Below, piece by piece: positions 36,111 to 44,439 of a stretch of 64,000 bases of DNA. The notes beneath the pieces are model-generated. The model was not told the DNA's origin. It searched no databases and saw only the letters and a program-made list of their open reading frames with translations. This DNA comes from Novosphingobium sp. SCN 66-18 (GTDB lineage Bacteria > Pseudomonadota > Alphaproteobacteria > Sphingomonadales > Sphingomonadaceae), in contig MEGD01000006.1 in the NCBI GenBank assembly GCA_001725355.1, positions 22,106 through 86,105 of the forward strand, read 5' to 3'. The first letter of the stretch is position 1; the number at the start of each line of letters is the position of its first letter. The translations under genes were made by a program, and so were the position numbers.

Positions 36111-37196
36111 ATGCTGAACCGGATTCGCGTCGCTGGAACGATCACCCTTATGGCCGGGGCCTTGCTGGCCGCGTCGTGCTCATCCGGGGGCGGCACGAAG
36201 GCCGAGTCGCGCACCGAGTTCAACATCGGCTGGTCGATCTATGCCGGCTGGATGCCCTGGCCCTATGCGCAGCAGGCGGGCATCGTGAAGAAGTGGGCCG
36301 ACAAGTACGGCGTGAAGATCAACATCGTTCAGGTGAACGACTACGTCGAATCGGTGAACCAGTACACCGCCGGCAAGCTGGACGGCGTGACCGTCGCCAA
36401 CATGGATGCGCTGACCATTCCCGCCGCCGGCGGCAAGGACACCACCTCGCTCATCATGGGGGATTATTCCAACGGCAACGACGGAATCGTGCTCAAGGGC
36501 GCCGACAATCTGGCCGCGATCAAGGGACGGCAGGTCTATCTCGCCGAACTGTCGGTGTCGCACTACCTGCTCGCGCGCGCCCTCAATTCCATCGGACTGC
36601 AACTGACCGACGTGAAGACGGTGAACACCTCGGACGCCGACATCGTCAGCGCCTGGGCCAGCCCGCAGGCAACCGCCGCGGTGGCCTGGAATCCGCAGCT
36701 TTCGGTAATGAAAGCGCAGCCGAACGCCAAGCTGGTGTTCGATTCGTCGAAAATCCCCGGTGAAATCCTCGATCTGCTGGTGGTGGATACGGCGACGCTG
36801 AAGGCCAATCCCAATCTGGGCAAGGCGCTGACCGCGATCTGGTACGAGACGACGGCGCTGATGCTGCGGCAGGACGAACAGGGCAAGGCCGCCCGCGCGG
36901 CGATGGCCAAGCTGGCGGGGACGACGCCGGAGGTGTTCGACAGCCAGCTGGCGACCACGCACCTCTATGCCGATCCCAAGGAAGCGGTGGAGGCCACCTC
37001 CGCGCCGGCGCTGATCACCACGATGACCCGCGTGCGCGACTTCAGCTTCTCCAAGGGGCTGTTCGGCCAGGGCGCGAAGTCGGCCGACGCGGTGGGCATG
37101 GCCTTTCCCGGCGGCAAGACGCTGGGCGATCCCGCGCACGTCACGCTGCGCTTCGACGAAAGCTTCATGAAAATGGCCGCCGACGGCAAGCTTTGA
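36111..37196 (+). CDS. ABC transporter substrate-binding lipoprotein (urea-carboxylase-region type)
   Basis: A 361-residue lipoprotein (lipobox LLAASC at about 19-24) of the NMT1/SsuA-like binding-protein fold, as found in ABC systems beside urea/guanidine carboxylase genes. The segment IGWSIYAGWMPWPYAQQAGI begins the domain, and NMDALTIPAAGGKD and VAWNPQL are ligand-pocket regions. It captures the substrate in the periplasm for the permease/ATPase encoded next. Start at 36111, where the short signal begins. First gene of the operon, 62 bp behind operator copy 1. Confidence 0.87.
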   Translation: MLNRIRVAGTITLMAGALLAASCSSGGGTKAESRTEFNIGWSIYAGWMPWPYAQQAGIVKKWADKYGVKINIVQVNDYVESVNQYTAGKLDGVTVANMDALTIPAAGGKDTTSLIMGDYSNGNDGIVLKGADNLAAIKGRQVYLAELSVSHYLLARALNSIGLQLTDVKTVNTSDADIVSAWASPQATAAVAWNPQLSVMKAQPNAKLVFDSSKIPGEILDLLVVDTATLKANPNLGKALTAIWYETTALMLRQDEQGKAARAAMAKLAGTTPEVFDSQLATTHLYADPKEAVEATSAPALITTMTRVRDFSFSKGLFGQGAKSADAVGMAFPGGKTLGDPAHVTLRFDESFMKMAADGKL

Positions 37197-37240
37197 GCCG
37201 GCCCGGTGCCCGTTGACCGCACGAACGAAGTAGAGGTTCC

Positions 37241-38056
37241 ATGCGCTGGGTGAACCGCCAGATCCGGCCGGGCAATCGCGTGCTGCTAGGCGCCGCGCCG
37301 GTCGTGATCCTGATCATTTTCTACCTGTTCATGGCGGCCAGCCGCCATGCCGCCAACCCCTCGGACAAGATCCTGCCCCTGCCCGGCGGCATGGTGGAGG
37401 CCATGTCCGGGTTGCTGAGCGAGCCGGACGCGCTTTCCGGGCAGATCGTGTTCTGGGCCGATACGCTGGCGAGCCTGCAACGCCTCGGGCTGGGGCTCGC
37501 CATCTCCACCGTCTCGGCGCTGCTCGTCGGACTGGTTCTGGGCGTGCTGCCACCGGTGCGCACCACGTTCGGTCCGCTGGTGACCGGCATCGCGGTGATC
37601 CCGCCGATCGCGCTGCTGCCGATCCTGTTCATCGCCTTCGGCCTGGGCGAGACCGCCAAGGTGGCGCTGATCGTGGTCGGCATCGCGCCGTTCATGATCC
37701 GCGATATCGCCGCGCACGTCGCCAGCCTGCCGCGGGAACAGATCATCAAGGCGCAGACGCTGGGCGCAAGCAGCTGGCAACTGATGCTGCGCGTGGCGCT
37801 GCCGCAGGCGATGCCGCGCCTGATCCAGGCGGTGCGCCTTTCGCTGGGACCGGCCTGGGTGTTCCTGATTTCGGCCGAGGCGATCGCGTCCGATGTCGGG
37901 CTGGGGTACCGCATCTTCCTTGTCCGCCGCTACCTCTCGATGGACATCATCCTGCCCTACGTCGCGTGGATCGCGCTGCTGGCGATCGTGATGGACGTGG
38001 CGCTGGTGAAGATCAGCCATCGTCTCTATCCCTGGGCGCATGGAGCCGGACATTGA
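37241..38056 (+). CDS. ABC transporter permease (urea-carboxylase-region type)
   Basis: A 271-residue inner-membrane permease of the SsuC/TauC-like family with about six membrane helices. The EAA loop that contacts the ATPase is present (EQIIKAQTLGASSWQLMLRVALPQAMPRL, about 166-194, of which G175 is the conserved Gly). It lies 44 bp behind the binding-protein gene and overlaps the ATPase gene by four bases (TTGA). Confidence 0.88.
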   Translation: MRWVNRQIRPGNRVLLGAAPVVILIIFYLFMAASRHAANPSDKILPLPGGMVEAMSGLLSEPDALSGQIVFWADTLASLQRLGLGLAISTVSALLVGLVLGVLPPVRTTFGPLVTGIAVIPPIALLPILFIAFGLGETAKVALIVVGIAPFMIRDIAAHVASLPREQIIKAQTLGASSWQLMLRVALPQAMPRLIQAVRLSLGPAWVFLISAEAIASDVGLGYRIFLVRRYLSMDIILPYVAWIALLAIVMDVALVKISHRLYPWAHGAGH

Positions 38057-38829
38057 GCGCGCTCCTCAGCCTTCGCGATCTCTGGGTCGAATACGGCGAC
38101 AAGGTCGTGCTCGAACGGGTGAACCTCGACATCGAGGCCGGCTCCTTCGTGTCGATCATCGGCCCGTCCGGCGCGGGCAAGAGCAGCCTGCTGCGCGTCG
38201 TTCTCGGGCAGGAACGGCCCACGCGCGGCTCGATCCTGCTCGATGGCGTGCCGCTGGCGCCCGAATGCGGGCCGGATCGCGGCGTGGTCTTCCAGCGCTA
38301 TTCGGTGTTCCCGCACCTCTCCGCCCTGCGCAACGTCATGTTCGGGCTGGAATGCGCGGAAGCGCCCTTCACCGCGCGGCTGTTCGGCGCACGCCGCCGC
38401 GCCGCGGCCGCCGAAGCGGCGGACATGCTCGCCGCCGTTGGCCTGGGCGACAGCCTGGATCTGCTTCCGGCGGAAATGTCGGGGGGGATGCAGCAGCGGC
38501 TTGCCATCGCGCAGGCGCTGATCAAGCGCCCCCGCATCCTGCTGCTGGACGAACCGTTCGGCGCACTCGATCCGGGCATCAGGGCCGATATGCACGCGCT
38601 CATCACGCGGCTGTGGCGGGACTACTCGCTGACCATCCTGATGGTGACACACGATCTGCGCGAAGCCTTTGCGCTGGGTACCCGCGTCCTCACGCTCGAC
38701 AAGCGCCGGATCGATCCGCACGCGCCGCACCGCTTTGGCGCGACCGCCGTTTACGACCTGCGGCTGAAGCCTCGTCCGGTTCCGACGAACGACGAGAGTA
38801 TTACACTTGACCAAGTTAGTAATAATTGA
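38053..38829 (+). CDS. ABC transporter ATPase (urea-carboxylase-region type)
   Basis: A 258-residue ATPase with Walker A GPSGAGKSS (about 37-45), Q-loop VFQRYSVFPH, signature LSGG-like MSGGMQQRLAIAQAL, Walker B ILLLDEPFGALD and switch His MVTHD. The frame has no ATG at the expected place; a TTG overlapping the permease stop (TTGA) gives a normal N-terminus (SALLSLRDLWVEYG), so TTG is taken as start. The last codons contain operator copy 2, which regulates the following gene. Confidence 0.87.
   Translation: MSALLSLRDLWVEYGDKVVLERVNLDIEAGSFVSIIGPSGAGKSSLLRVVLGQERPTRGSILLDGVPLAPECGPDRGVVFQRYSVFPHLSALRNVMFGLECAEAPFTARLFGARRRAAAAEAADMLAAVGLGDSLDLLPAEMSGGMQQRLAIAQALIKRPRILLLDEPFGALDPGIRADMHALITRLWRDYSLTILMVTHDLREAFALGTRVLTLDKRRIDPHAPHRFGATAVYDLRLKPRPVPTNDESITLDQVSNN
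38799..38824. promoter_or_regulatory. operator copy 2, inside the ATPase gene end
   Basis: TATTAC-N14-GTAATA lying within the final codons of the ABC ATPase gene and ending 17 bp before the regulator start. It contains a TTGACC that could be a -35 element. The position implies an internal, autoregulated promoter for the regulator and the catabolic genes behind it. Confidence 0.72.
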
Positions 38830-38841
38830 GAGACCTGCGTC

Positions 38842-39366
38842 ATGAGCACCGAGCCTCCTCTCGCCAACCTCGCCCGGCTCAGCATGAGCCTTCCGGCGGA
38901 ACTGTTCCGCCAGCTTGACGTGATGGTGGAGGAACGCGGCCTGCCGTCGCGTTCCCAGCTGATCGCCGAACTGATTCGCCATGCCCTGGCCGAACACGAA
39001 GCCCTTACCCGTCCCGACGAGATGCTCGCCGGAACGATCACGCTGGTCTATCGGGGCGATCGCGGGCGGGTGCGGCACCAGCTCGCCCAGACGCAGGCCG
39101 ATTACCTCAAGGAGGTCATCTCCTCGCAGCACGTCTTCCTGGAAGACGACCAGTCGCTCGAAGTCCTGCTCGTGCAGGGACCGGCGGTGCGGCTGAAGGC
39201 GCTGTGCGATGCGCTGCGGGGCATCCGCGGCGTCCACCAGCTCGAACTGGTCACGACCACCGCGCTGCTGCCGCCGCTGTACGAACAGGATGACGTGGAA
39301 GCCGATGGCGGCGGGCTTCGGGAACAGAAGCCCGCGCGCGGCGCGCGCAAGGGAGCCGCGGCATGA
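38842..39366 (+). CDS. NikR-like ribbon-helix-helix regulator lacking nickel ligands
   Basis: A 174-residue protein with an N-terminal ribbon-helix-helix (about 9-50, LARLSMSLPAELFRQLDVMVEERG) and an ACT-like C-terminal domain (about 62-142), the NikR architecture. Aligned with E. coli NikR, ligands H76, H89 and C95 become Ala86, Phe99 and Ser105; only H87 is kept (His97). It is thus unlikely to sense nickel and more likely senses the cluster's nitrogen substrate or product. Its tetrameric fold fits the four 6-14-6 operators. A polar ~30-residue tail is extra. It overlaps the next gene (ATGA). Confidence 0.85.
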   Translation: MSTEPPLANLARLSMSLPAELFRQLDVMVEERGLPSRSQLIAELIRHALAEHEALTRPDEMLAGTITLVYRGDRGRVRHQLAQTQADYLKEVISSQHVFLEDDQSLEVLLVQGPAVRLKALCDALRGIRGVHQLELVTTTALLPPLYEQDDVEADGGGLREQKPARGARKGAAA

Positions 39367-40187
39367 GTGGGGGCCTGGCCGATCCGCTCGCCGCGCGCGA
39401 CCATGCCCGCGCCATGGGCGGCACCAAGGTGGAAGCGATGCCGGTGCTTCCGCCTGTCGCCGAAGACCTCCCCGGCGATGTTCCCGCGAATGACCTTTTG
39501 TGGGAAGAAGTGGTGGCCGCGGGCGGCTATGCCACGCGCCGGCTGGCGCGTGGTACGCGCCTGCGCCTGATCGACCTGCGCGGCGATGCCTGCGCCTCGC
39601 TGATGGTCTTCAACGCCGAAATGCCCACCGAGCGGCTCAACGTCGCCGATACGGTCAAGGTCCAGTGGAACGCCTATCTGGGCGCGGGCAAGCTGCTGCT
39701 GTCGGACATGGGCCGCGTGCTGATGAGCATCATCGAGGACGACGCCGGAACGCACGATGCGTTCTGCGGCACGTCCAACGCGGCGACCAACGCCGCGCGC
39801 TATGGCGAAGGCCGCAACAGCGGCGCCTTCCCCAACGGGCGCGACCGCCTGTTGCTGGGGGCGGCGAAGCACGGCCTTGGCCGCCGCGACGTGCATCCCT
39901 GCATCAACCTGTTCAAGGGCACGCGGATCGAGGCCGACGGCGCGATCACGCCGCTGGTCGGTCCCTACGACCCCGGCCGTACCGTGCTGCTGCGGGCCGA
40001 AATGGACGTGATCGTGGTCATCGCCAACTGCCCGCACGTGCTCGATCCCCGTCCGGAATGGACCGTGACCCCGTTGCGCCTTTCGGCCTGGCGCGGCCCG
40101 GTGACGCCGGCCGATGACGCGATCCGCAATGCGACGCCGGAAGGCCTGCGCGCCTTCCTCAACGTCGAAGACTATTACCGCCGCTAG
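39363..40187 (+). CDS. cgdB: DUF1989 protein, carboxyguanidine deiminase subunit / urea carboxylase-associated protein 2
   Basis: A 274-residue DUF1989 protein of the 'urea carboxylase-associated protein 2' group. Conserved blocks include RLIDLRGDACASLMVFNA, FCGTSNAATNAARYGEG and VVIANCPHVLDP, with Cys and His residues suited to metal binding. Proteins of this pair were shown in other bacteria to form carboxyguanidine deiminase (CgdAB), turning carboxyguanidine into allophanate. It is coupled to the regulator by ATGA and followed by its partner after 17 bp. The gene symbol follows that work; substrate here is inferred. Confidence 0.82.
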   Translation: MSGGLADPLAARDHARAMGGTKVEAMPVLPPVAEDLPGDVPANDLLWEEVVAAGGYATRRLARGTRLRLIDLRGDACASLMVFNAEMPTERLNVADTVKVQWNAYLGAGKLLLSDMGRVLMSIIEDDAGTHDAFCGTSNAATNAARYGEGRNSGAFPNGRDRLLLGAAKHGLGRRDVHPCINLFKGTRIEADGAITPLVGPYDPGRTVLLRAEMDVIVVIANCPHVLDPRPEWTVTPLRLSAWRGPVTPADDAIRNATPEGLRAFLNVEDYYRR

Positions 40188-40204
40188 CCAAGGAATTCGC
40201 CAGC

Positions 40205-40840
40205 ATGAGCGTGGACCCCCATACCGCCGGGCTTCCCGGCACCATCGTGCACGACGAGATCGTGCCGTCGCGCGCGCCGTGGCTGCACCATGTCGCCGCC
40301 GGGCAGACGCTGCGGATCGTCGATCTGGAAGGCAACCAGGCGGTCGATTTCCTACTCTATGCCACGGCCGACGATGCCGAACGCTACAGCGCGCAGGATA
40401 CGGTGGCGGCGCAGGGTAACCTGTTCCTGCGCGCCGGAACCGTGCTGCGATCGAACGAGGGGCGGCCGATGATGGTCATCACCGGCACCTCGGTCGATTA
40501 CCACGACACCATCGGCGGGGCGTGTTCGTGCGAATCCAATACCCTGCGCTATGGCCATCACACCAAGGCGCAGCACGCCTGCGTCGAGAACTTCCTTGAG
40601 GCGAACCTTCTCGAAGGGCGCAGCAAGCGCGACATCGTCTCGAACATCAACTTCTTCATGAACGTTCCCGTCGAGGCCGACGGCGCGCTCGGCATCGTCG
40701 ACGGTATCTCGGCGCCGGGGCTTACGGTGGACCTGCGCGCGGAAATGGACGTGACGGTGGTCGTGTCCAACTGTCCGCAGATCAACAATCCCTGCAACGC
40801 GTTCAACCCGACGCCGGTACGGATGATCGTGGCGGCATGA
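40205..40840 (+). CDS. cgdA: DUF1989 protein, carboxyguanidine deiminase subunit / urea carboxylase-associated protein 1
   Basis: A 211-residue DUF1989 protein, the smaller partner ('urea carboxylase-associated protein 1'). Conserved blocks are IVDLEGNQAVDFLLY, GACSCESNTLRYGHH, FLEANL-type helix and VVVSNCPQINNPCNAFNPTP. Cys and His in GGACSC and NCPQINNPC probably form a metal site. It overlaps the carboxylase gene by four bases (ATGA), consistent with stoichiometric production of a guanidine carboxylase/deiminase set. Confidence 0.84.
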   Translation: MSVDPHTAGLPGTIVHDEIVPSRAPWLHHVAAGQTLRIVDLEGNQAVDFLLYATADDAERYSAQDTVAAQGNLFLRAGTVLRSNEGRPMMVITGTSVDYHDTIGGACSCESNTLRYGHHTKAQHACVENFLEANLLEGRSKRDIVSNINFFMNVPVEADGALGIVDGISAPGLTVDLRAEMDVTVVVSNCPQINNPCNAFNPTPVRMIVAA

Positions 40841-43800
40841 GCTTCGATACCGTCCTGATCGCGAACCGGGGCGCCATCGCCACCCGGATCATCCGCACCC
40901 TGCGCCGCATGGGCCTGAAGTCGGTCGCCGTCTATTCGGAAGCCGATGTGGATTCGCTCCATGTCTCGCAAGCCGATGAAGCGGTGTGCATCGGCCCCGC
41001 ACCGGTGGCGGAGAGCTATCTCAACGTCGCCGCGATCCTGGCGGCGGCCAAGGCGACGGGCGCGGGCGCGATCCATCCCGGCTATGGCTTCCTCGCCGAA
41101 AACGCCGAGTTCGCCGAAGCCTGCGCGGCGGCCGGCGTTGCCTTCATCGGCCCGAACCCCGACAACATCCGCACCTTCGGCCTCAAGCACAGCGCGCGCG
41201 CGCTGGCGCGCGAACACGGCGTGCCGCTGGCGCCGGGCACCGAACTGCTGCAGGACGAGGACGAGGCCGTCACGGCCGCGCGCGAGATCGGATACCCGGT
41301 CATGCTCAAGGCCACCGCCGGCGGCGGCGGCATCGGCATGCGCGTGTGCGAGGACGATGACGCGGTGCGGCAGGGCTTCGCCGCCGTGGCGCGGCTGGGC
41401 GAAGGCAACTTCGGCGATGCCGGCGTGTTCCTGGAAAGCTACGTCGGCCGCGCGCGCCATATCGAGGTGCAGATCTTCGGCGACGGCGCCGGCCGGATCA
41501 TGGCCCTGGGCGAGCGCGACTGTTCGCTCCAGCGCCGCAACCAGAAGGTCGTGGAAGAAGCGCTTGCGCCGAACCTGCCCGCCAGCGTGCGCGCCGACCT
41601 GATCGCCGCCGCCGTCCGGCTGGGCGAGGCCGCGAACTACAAGTCGGCCGGCACGGTCGAGTTCCTCTACGATGCCGAGCGCGAACGGTTCTTCTTCCTG
41701 GAAATGAACACACGGCTGCAGGTTGAACACGGCGTGACCGAAGAGGTCATGGGCATCGACCTGGTCGAATGGATGATCCGGGGCGCTGCGGGCGATTTCG
41801 CGATGCTCGACGCGCCAGCGCCGCAGCCCAAGGGCCATGCCATCCAGGTGCGGCTCTATGCCGAAGATCCTGCGCTCGATTATCGCCCGACATCCGGCAC
41901 GCTCACCGCGGTAAGTTTCCCCGGGGATATTCGCGCCGAAACATGGTGCATGGCGGGCACCACGGTCAGCGCGTGGTACGATCCGATGCTGGCCAAGCTG
42001 ATCGTCCACGCCCCCACGCGGGCCGAGGCGGTCACGGCGATGCAGCAGGCGCTCAACGCCAGCCGCATCGACGGGATCGAGACCAACTTGCGCTGGCTGC
42101 GCGACGTGGTGCGCGCGGCCCCGTTCGTGGCCGGCGATGTTTCCACCCGCCTGCTCGACGGGCTGAATTTCGGTCCGCGCGGCATCCGCGTCATCAGCGG
42201 CGGCACCGCAACCACGGTGCAGGACTGGCCGGGCCGGCAAGGCCTGTGGGCCATCGGCGTGCCGCCGTCTGGCCCCATGGACGACCAGTCGTTCCGCCTG
42301 GGCAACCGCCTGCTCGGCAATCCCGAAGGCACGGCCGGGCTGGAAATGACCATCACCGGGCCGATCCTGCTGTTCAACGCCCCCGCGCGCATCTGCCTGA
42401 TGGGGGCGGACTTCAAGGCCCGCCTCGATGGCGTTCCGGTCGAACGCGGCGTGGCGATCGAGATCGCGGCGGGGCAGACATTAGCGTTCGGCCGCGTCAC
42501 CGGCGGCGGGCTGCGCGGCTATATCCTGATCGCCGGCGGGCTGGACGTGCCGCCCTATCTCGACAGCCGCAGCACGTTCGAGCTGGGCCAGTTCGGCGGC
42601 CATGCCGCGCGCCGGCTGCTGGCGGGCGATACGCTGCATCCGGCGGGCGCGGCCACGGGCGATGCCCTTCCCACCGCGCCGCTGCCCGATCTGGCGAAGG
42701 AATGGACGCTGCGCGTGCTCTATGGCCCGCACGGCGCGCCGGACTTCTTCACCGACGCGGACATCGACACCATCCTGGCGGCGGAATGGCAGGTCCACTA
42801 CAACAGCAACCGCACCGGCGTGCGACTGGTTGGCCCCAAGCCGCAGTGGGCACGCGCGGATGGTGGCGAGGCCGGGCTGCACCCGTCGAACATCCACGAC
42901 AATCCCTATGCCATCGGCGCGGTCGATTTCACCGGCGACATGCCGATCATCCTCGGGCCTGACGGCCCCTCGCTCGGTGGTTTCGTCTGCCCGTTCGTGG
43001 TGATCGCGGCGGACCGCTGGAAGATCGGGCAGCTCGCGCCGGGCGATCGCCTGTGCTTCCGCCCGGTGACGATCGACGACGCGATGAAAGCGGACGCGGC
43101 GCAGCGTACGCTCGTCGCCAGCGGCACGGTGCCGGCCCCGACCGCCGCCCGCGCCATCGTCGATCTTTCGCCGATCCTGGCCGATCTGCCGGCGAAGGGC
43201 GAGCGCCCGCGCACCGTCTATCGCCAGCAGGGCGACCGCAACATCCTGGTCGAATACGGCCCGATCGTGCTCGACATCGAACTGCGCATCCGCGTCCACG
43301 CGCTGATGGCGGAGCTGGAACGGATGGCCCTGCCCGGCGTGATCGACATCGTGCCCGGCATCCGCTCGCTCCAGTTCCATTTCGACGGCGTGCGGCTGGA
43401 CCAGCGCGCGGCGCTGGCCGCGCTGATCGATGCAGAGGAGCGGCTGGGCGATCTGGAGGACTTCGCGGTGCCATCCCGCATCGTCCATCTGCCGCTGAGC
43501 TGGCGCGATCCCGCCACGATCGAGACGATCCAGAAATACATCGCCGCCGTGCGCGATGATGCGCCGTGGTGCCCGGACAACATCGAGTTCATCCGCCGCG
43601 TGAACGGCCTGCCCGATGCCGACGCGGTCGAGCAGGTGATCTTCGACGCCAGCTACCTCGTGCTGGGCTTGGGCGATGTCTATCTCGGCGCGCCGGTGGC
43701 GACGCCCGTCGATCCCCGGCACCGTCTGGTCACGACCAAGTACAACCCGGCGCGCACCTGGACCCCGCCCAACGTGGTCGGCATCGGCGGGGCCTATATG

Positions 43801-44439
43801 TGCATCTATGGCATGGAAGGGCCGGGCGGATACCAGCTGTTCGGCCGCACCATCCAGGTCTGGAACACGCATCGCGAGACCGACGCGTTCGAGGGCGGCA
43901 AGCCGTGGCTGCTGCGTTTCTTCGACCAGATCCGCTTCTTCAAGGTGAGCGCCGAGGAACTGGCCGACTGGCGCCGGGATTTCCCCAGCGGGCGCCGATC
44001 CATCCAGGTCGAGGAGTCGGAGTTCCGCCTGGCCGATTACCGCGCGTTCCTGCGCGACAACGCCGATACGATCGCCTCGTTCGAGGCGCAGCGGCAGGCG
44101 GCCTTCGATGCCGAGCGCGCCGAATGGCAGCGCATCGGCGAGTTCGACCGGGTGACCGACCTGACCGATCGCGATGGCGGGGCCGAGCCCGCCGTCGCCA
44201 TCGAGGTGCCCGATGGCGCCGATGTGATCGAGGCGCCGTTCGGCGGCGTCGTGTGGAAGCTGCTCGTTGCTCCCGGCGATACGGTGGAAGCCGGGGACAC
44301 GATCGCGGTGATCGAGGCGATGAAGATGGAATGCCCGGTCGAAAGCCCCGGTGCCGGCACGGTGGCCGCGCTCTATCTGGAAGAGCGGCAATCGCTGCTG
44401 CCCGGTGCGCCGATGCTGGCGCTGAGCCCGCTGGCATGA
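40837..44439 (+). CDS. biotin-dependent urea/guanidine carboxylase
   Basis: A 1200-residue multidomain carboxylase: biotin carboxylase (about 1-445, ATP-grasp loop KATAGGGGIGM, LEMNTRLQVEHGVTE), AHS2/KipA-like carboxyltransferase half (about 448-750), AHS1/KipI-like half (about 780-980), linker, and a biotinyl domain with EAMKMEC, biotin on Lys1163. It carboxylates urea to allophanate or, in clusters with the two DUF1989 proteins, guanidine to carboxyguanidine. The presence of both partners here favours guanidine. There is no fused allophanate hydrolase; that enzyme is the next gene, overlapping by ATGA. Confidence 0.92.
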   Translation: MSFDTVLIANRGAIATRIIRTLRRMGLKSVAVYSEADVDSLHVSQADEAVCIGPAPVAESYLNVAAILAAAKATGAGAIHPGYGFLAENAEFAEACAAAGVAFIGPNPDNIRTFGLKHSARALAREHGVPLAPGTELLQDEDEAVTAAREIGYPVMLKATAGGGGIGMRVCEDDDAVRQGFAAVARLGEGNFGDAGVFLESYVGRARHIEVQIFGDGAGRIMALGERDCSLQRRNQKVVEEALAPNLPASVRADLIAAAVRLGEAANYKSAGTVEFLYDAERERFFFLEMNTRLQVEHGVTEEVMGIDLVEWMIRGAAGDFAMLDAPAPQPKGHAIQVRLYAEDPALDYRPTSGTLTAVSFPGDIRAETWCMAGTTVSAWYDPMLAKLIVHAPTRAEAVTAMQQALNASRIDGIETNLRWLRDVVRAAPFVAGDVSTRLLDGLNFGPRGIRVISGGTATTVQDWPGRQGLWAIGVPPSGPMDDQSFRLGNRLLGNPEGTAGLEMTITGPILLFNAPARICLMGADFKARLDGVPVERGVAIEIAAGQTLAFGRVTGGGLRGYILIAGGLDVPPYLDSRSTFELGQFGGHAARRLLAGDTLHPAGAATGDALPTAPLPDLAKEWTLRVLYGPHGAPDFFTDADIDTILAAEWQVHYNSNRTGVRLVGPKPQWARADGGEAGLHPSNIHDNPYAIGAVDFTGDMPIILGPDGPSLGGFVCPFVVIAADRWKIGQLAPGDRLCFRPVTIDDAMKADAAQRTLVASGTVPAPTAARAIVDLSPILADLPAKGERPRTVYRQQGDRNILVEYGPIVLDIELRIRVHALMAELERMALPGVIDIVPGIRSLQFHFDGVRLDQRAALAALIDAEERLGDLEDFAVPSRIVHLPLSWRDPATIETIQKYIAAVRDDAPWCPDNIEFIRRVNGLPDADAVEQVIFDASYLVLGLGDVYLGAPVATPVDPRHRLVTTKYNPARTWTPPNVVGIGGAYMCIYGMEGPGGYQLFGRTIQVWNTHRETDAFEGGKPWLLRFFDQIRFFKVSAEELADWRRDFPSGRRSIQVEESEFRLADYRAFLRDNADTIASFEAQRQAAFDAERAEWQRIGEFDRVTDLTDRDGGAEPAVAIEVPDGADVIEAPFGGVVWKLLVAPGDTVEAGDTIAVIEAMKMECPVESPGAGTVAALYLEERQSLLPGAPMLALSPLA

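Noticed and set aside
38842-39366. Naming the regulator NikR (nickel-responsive)
   Set aside because: Three of four nickel ligands are absent and no nickel transport or urease genes are nearby.
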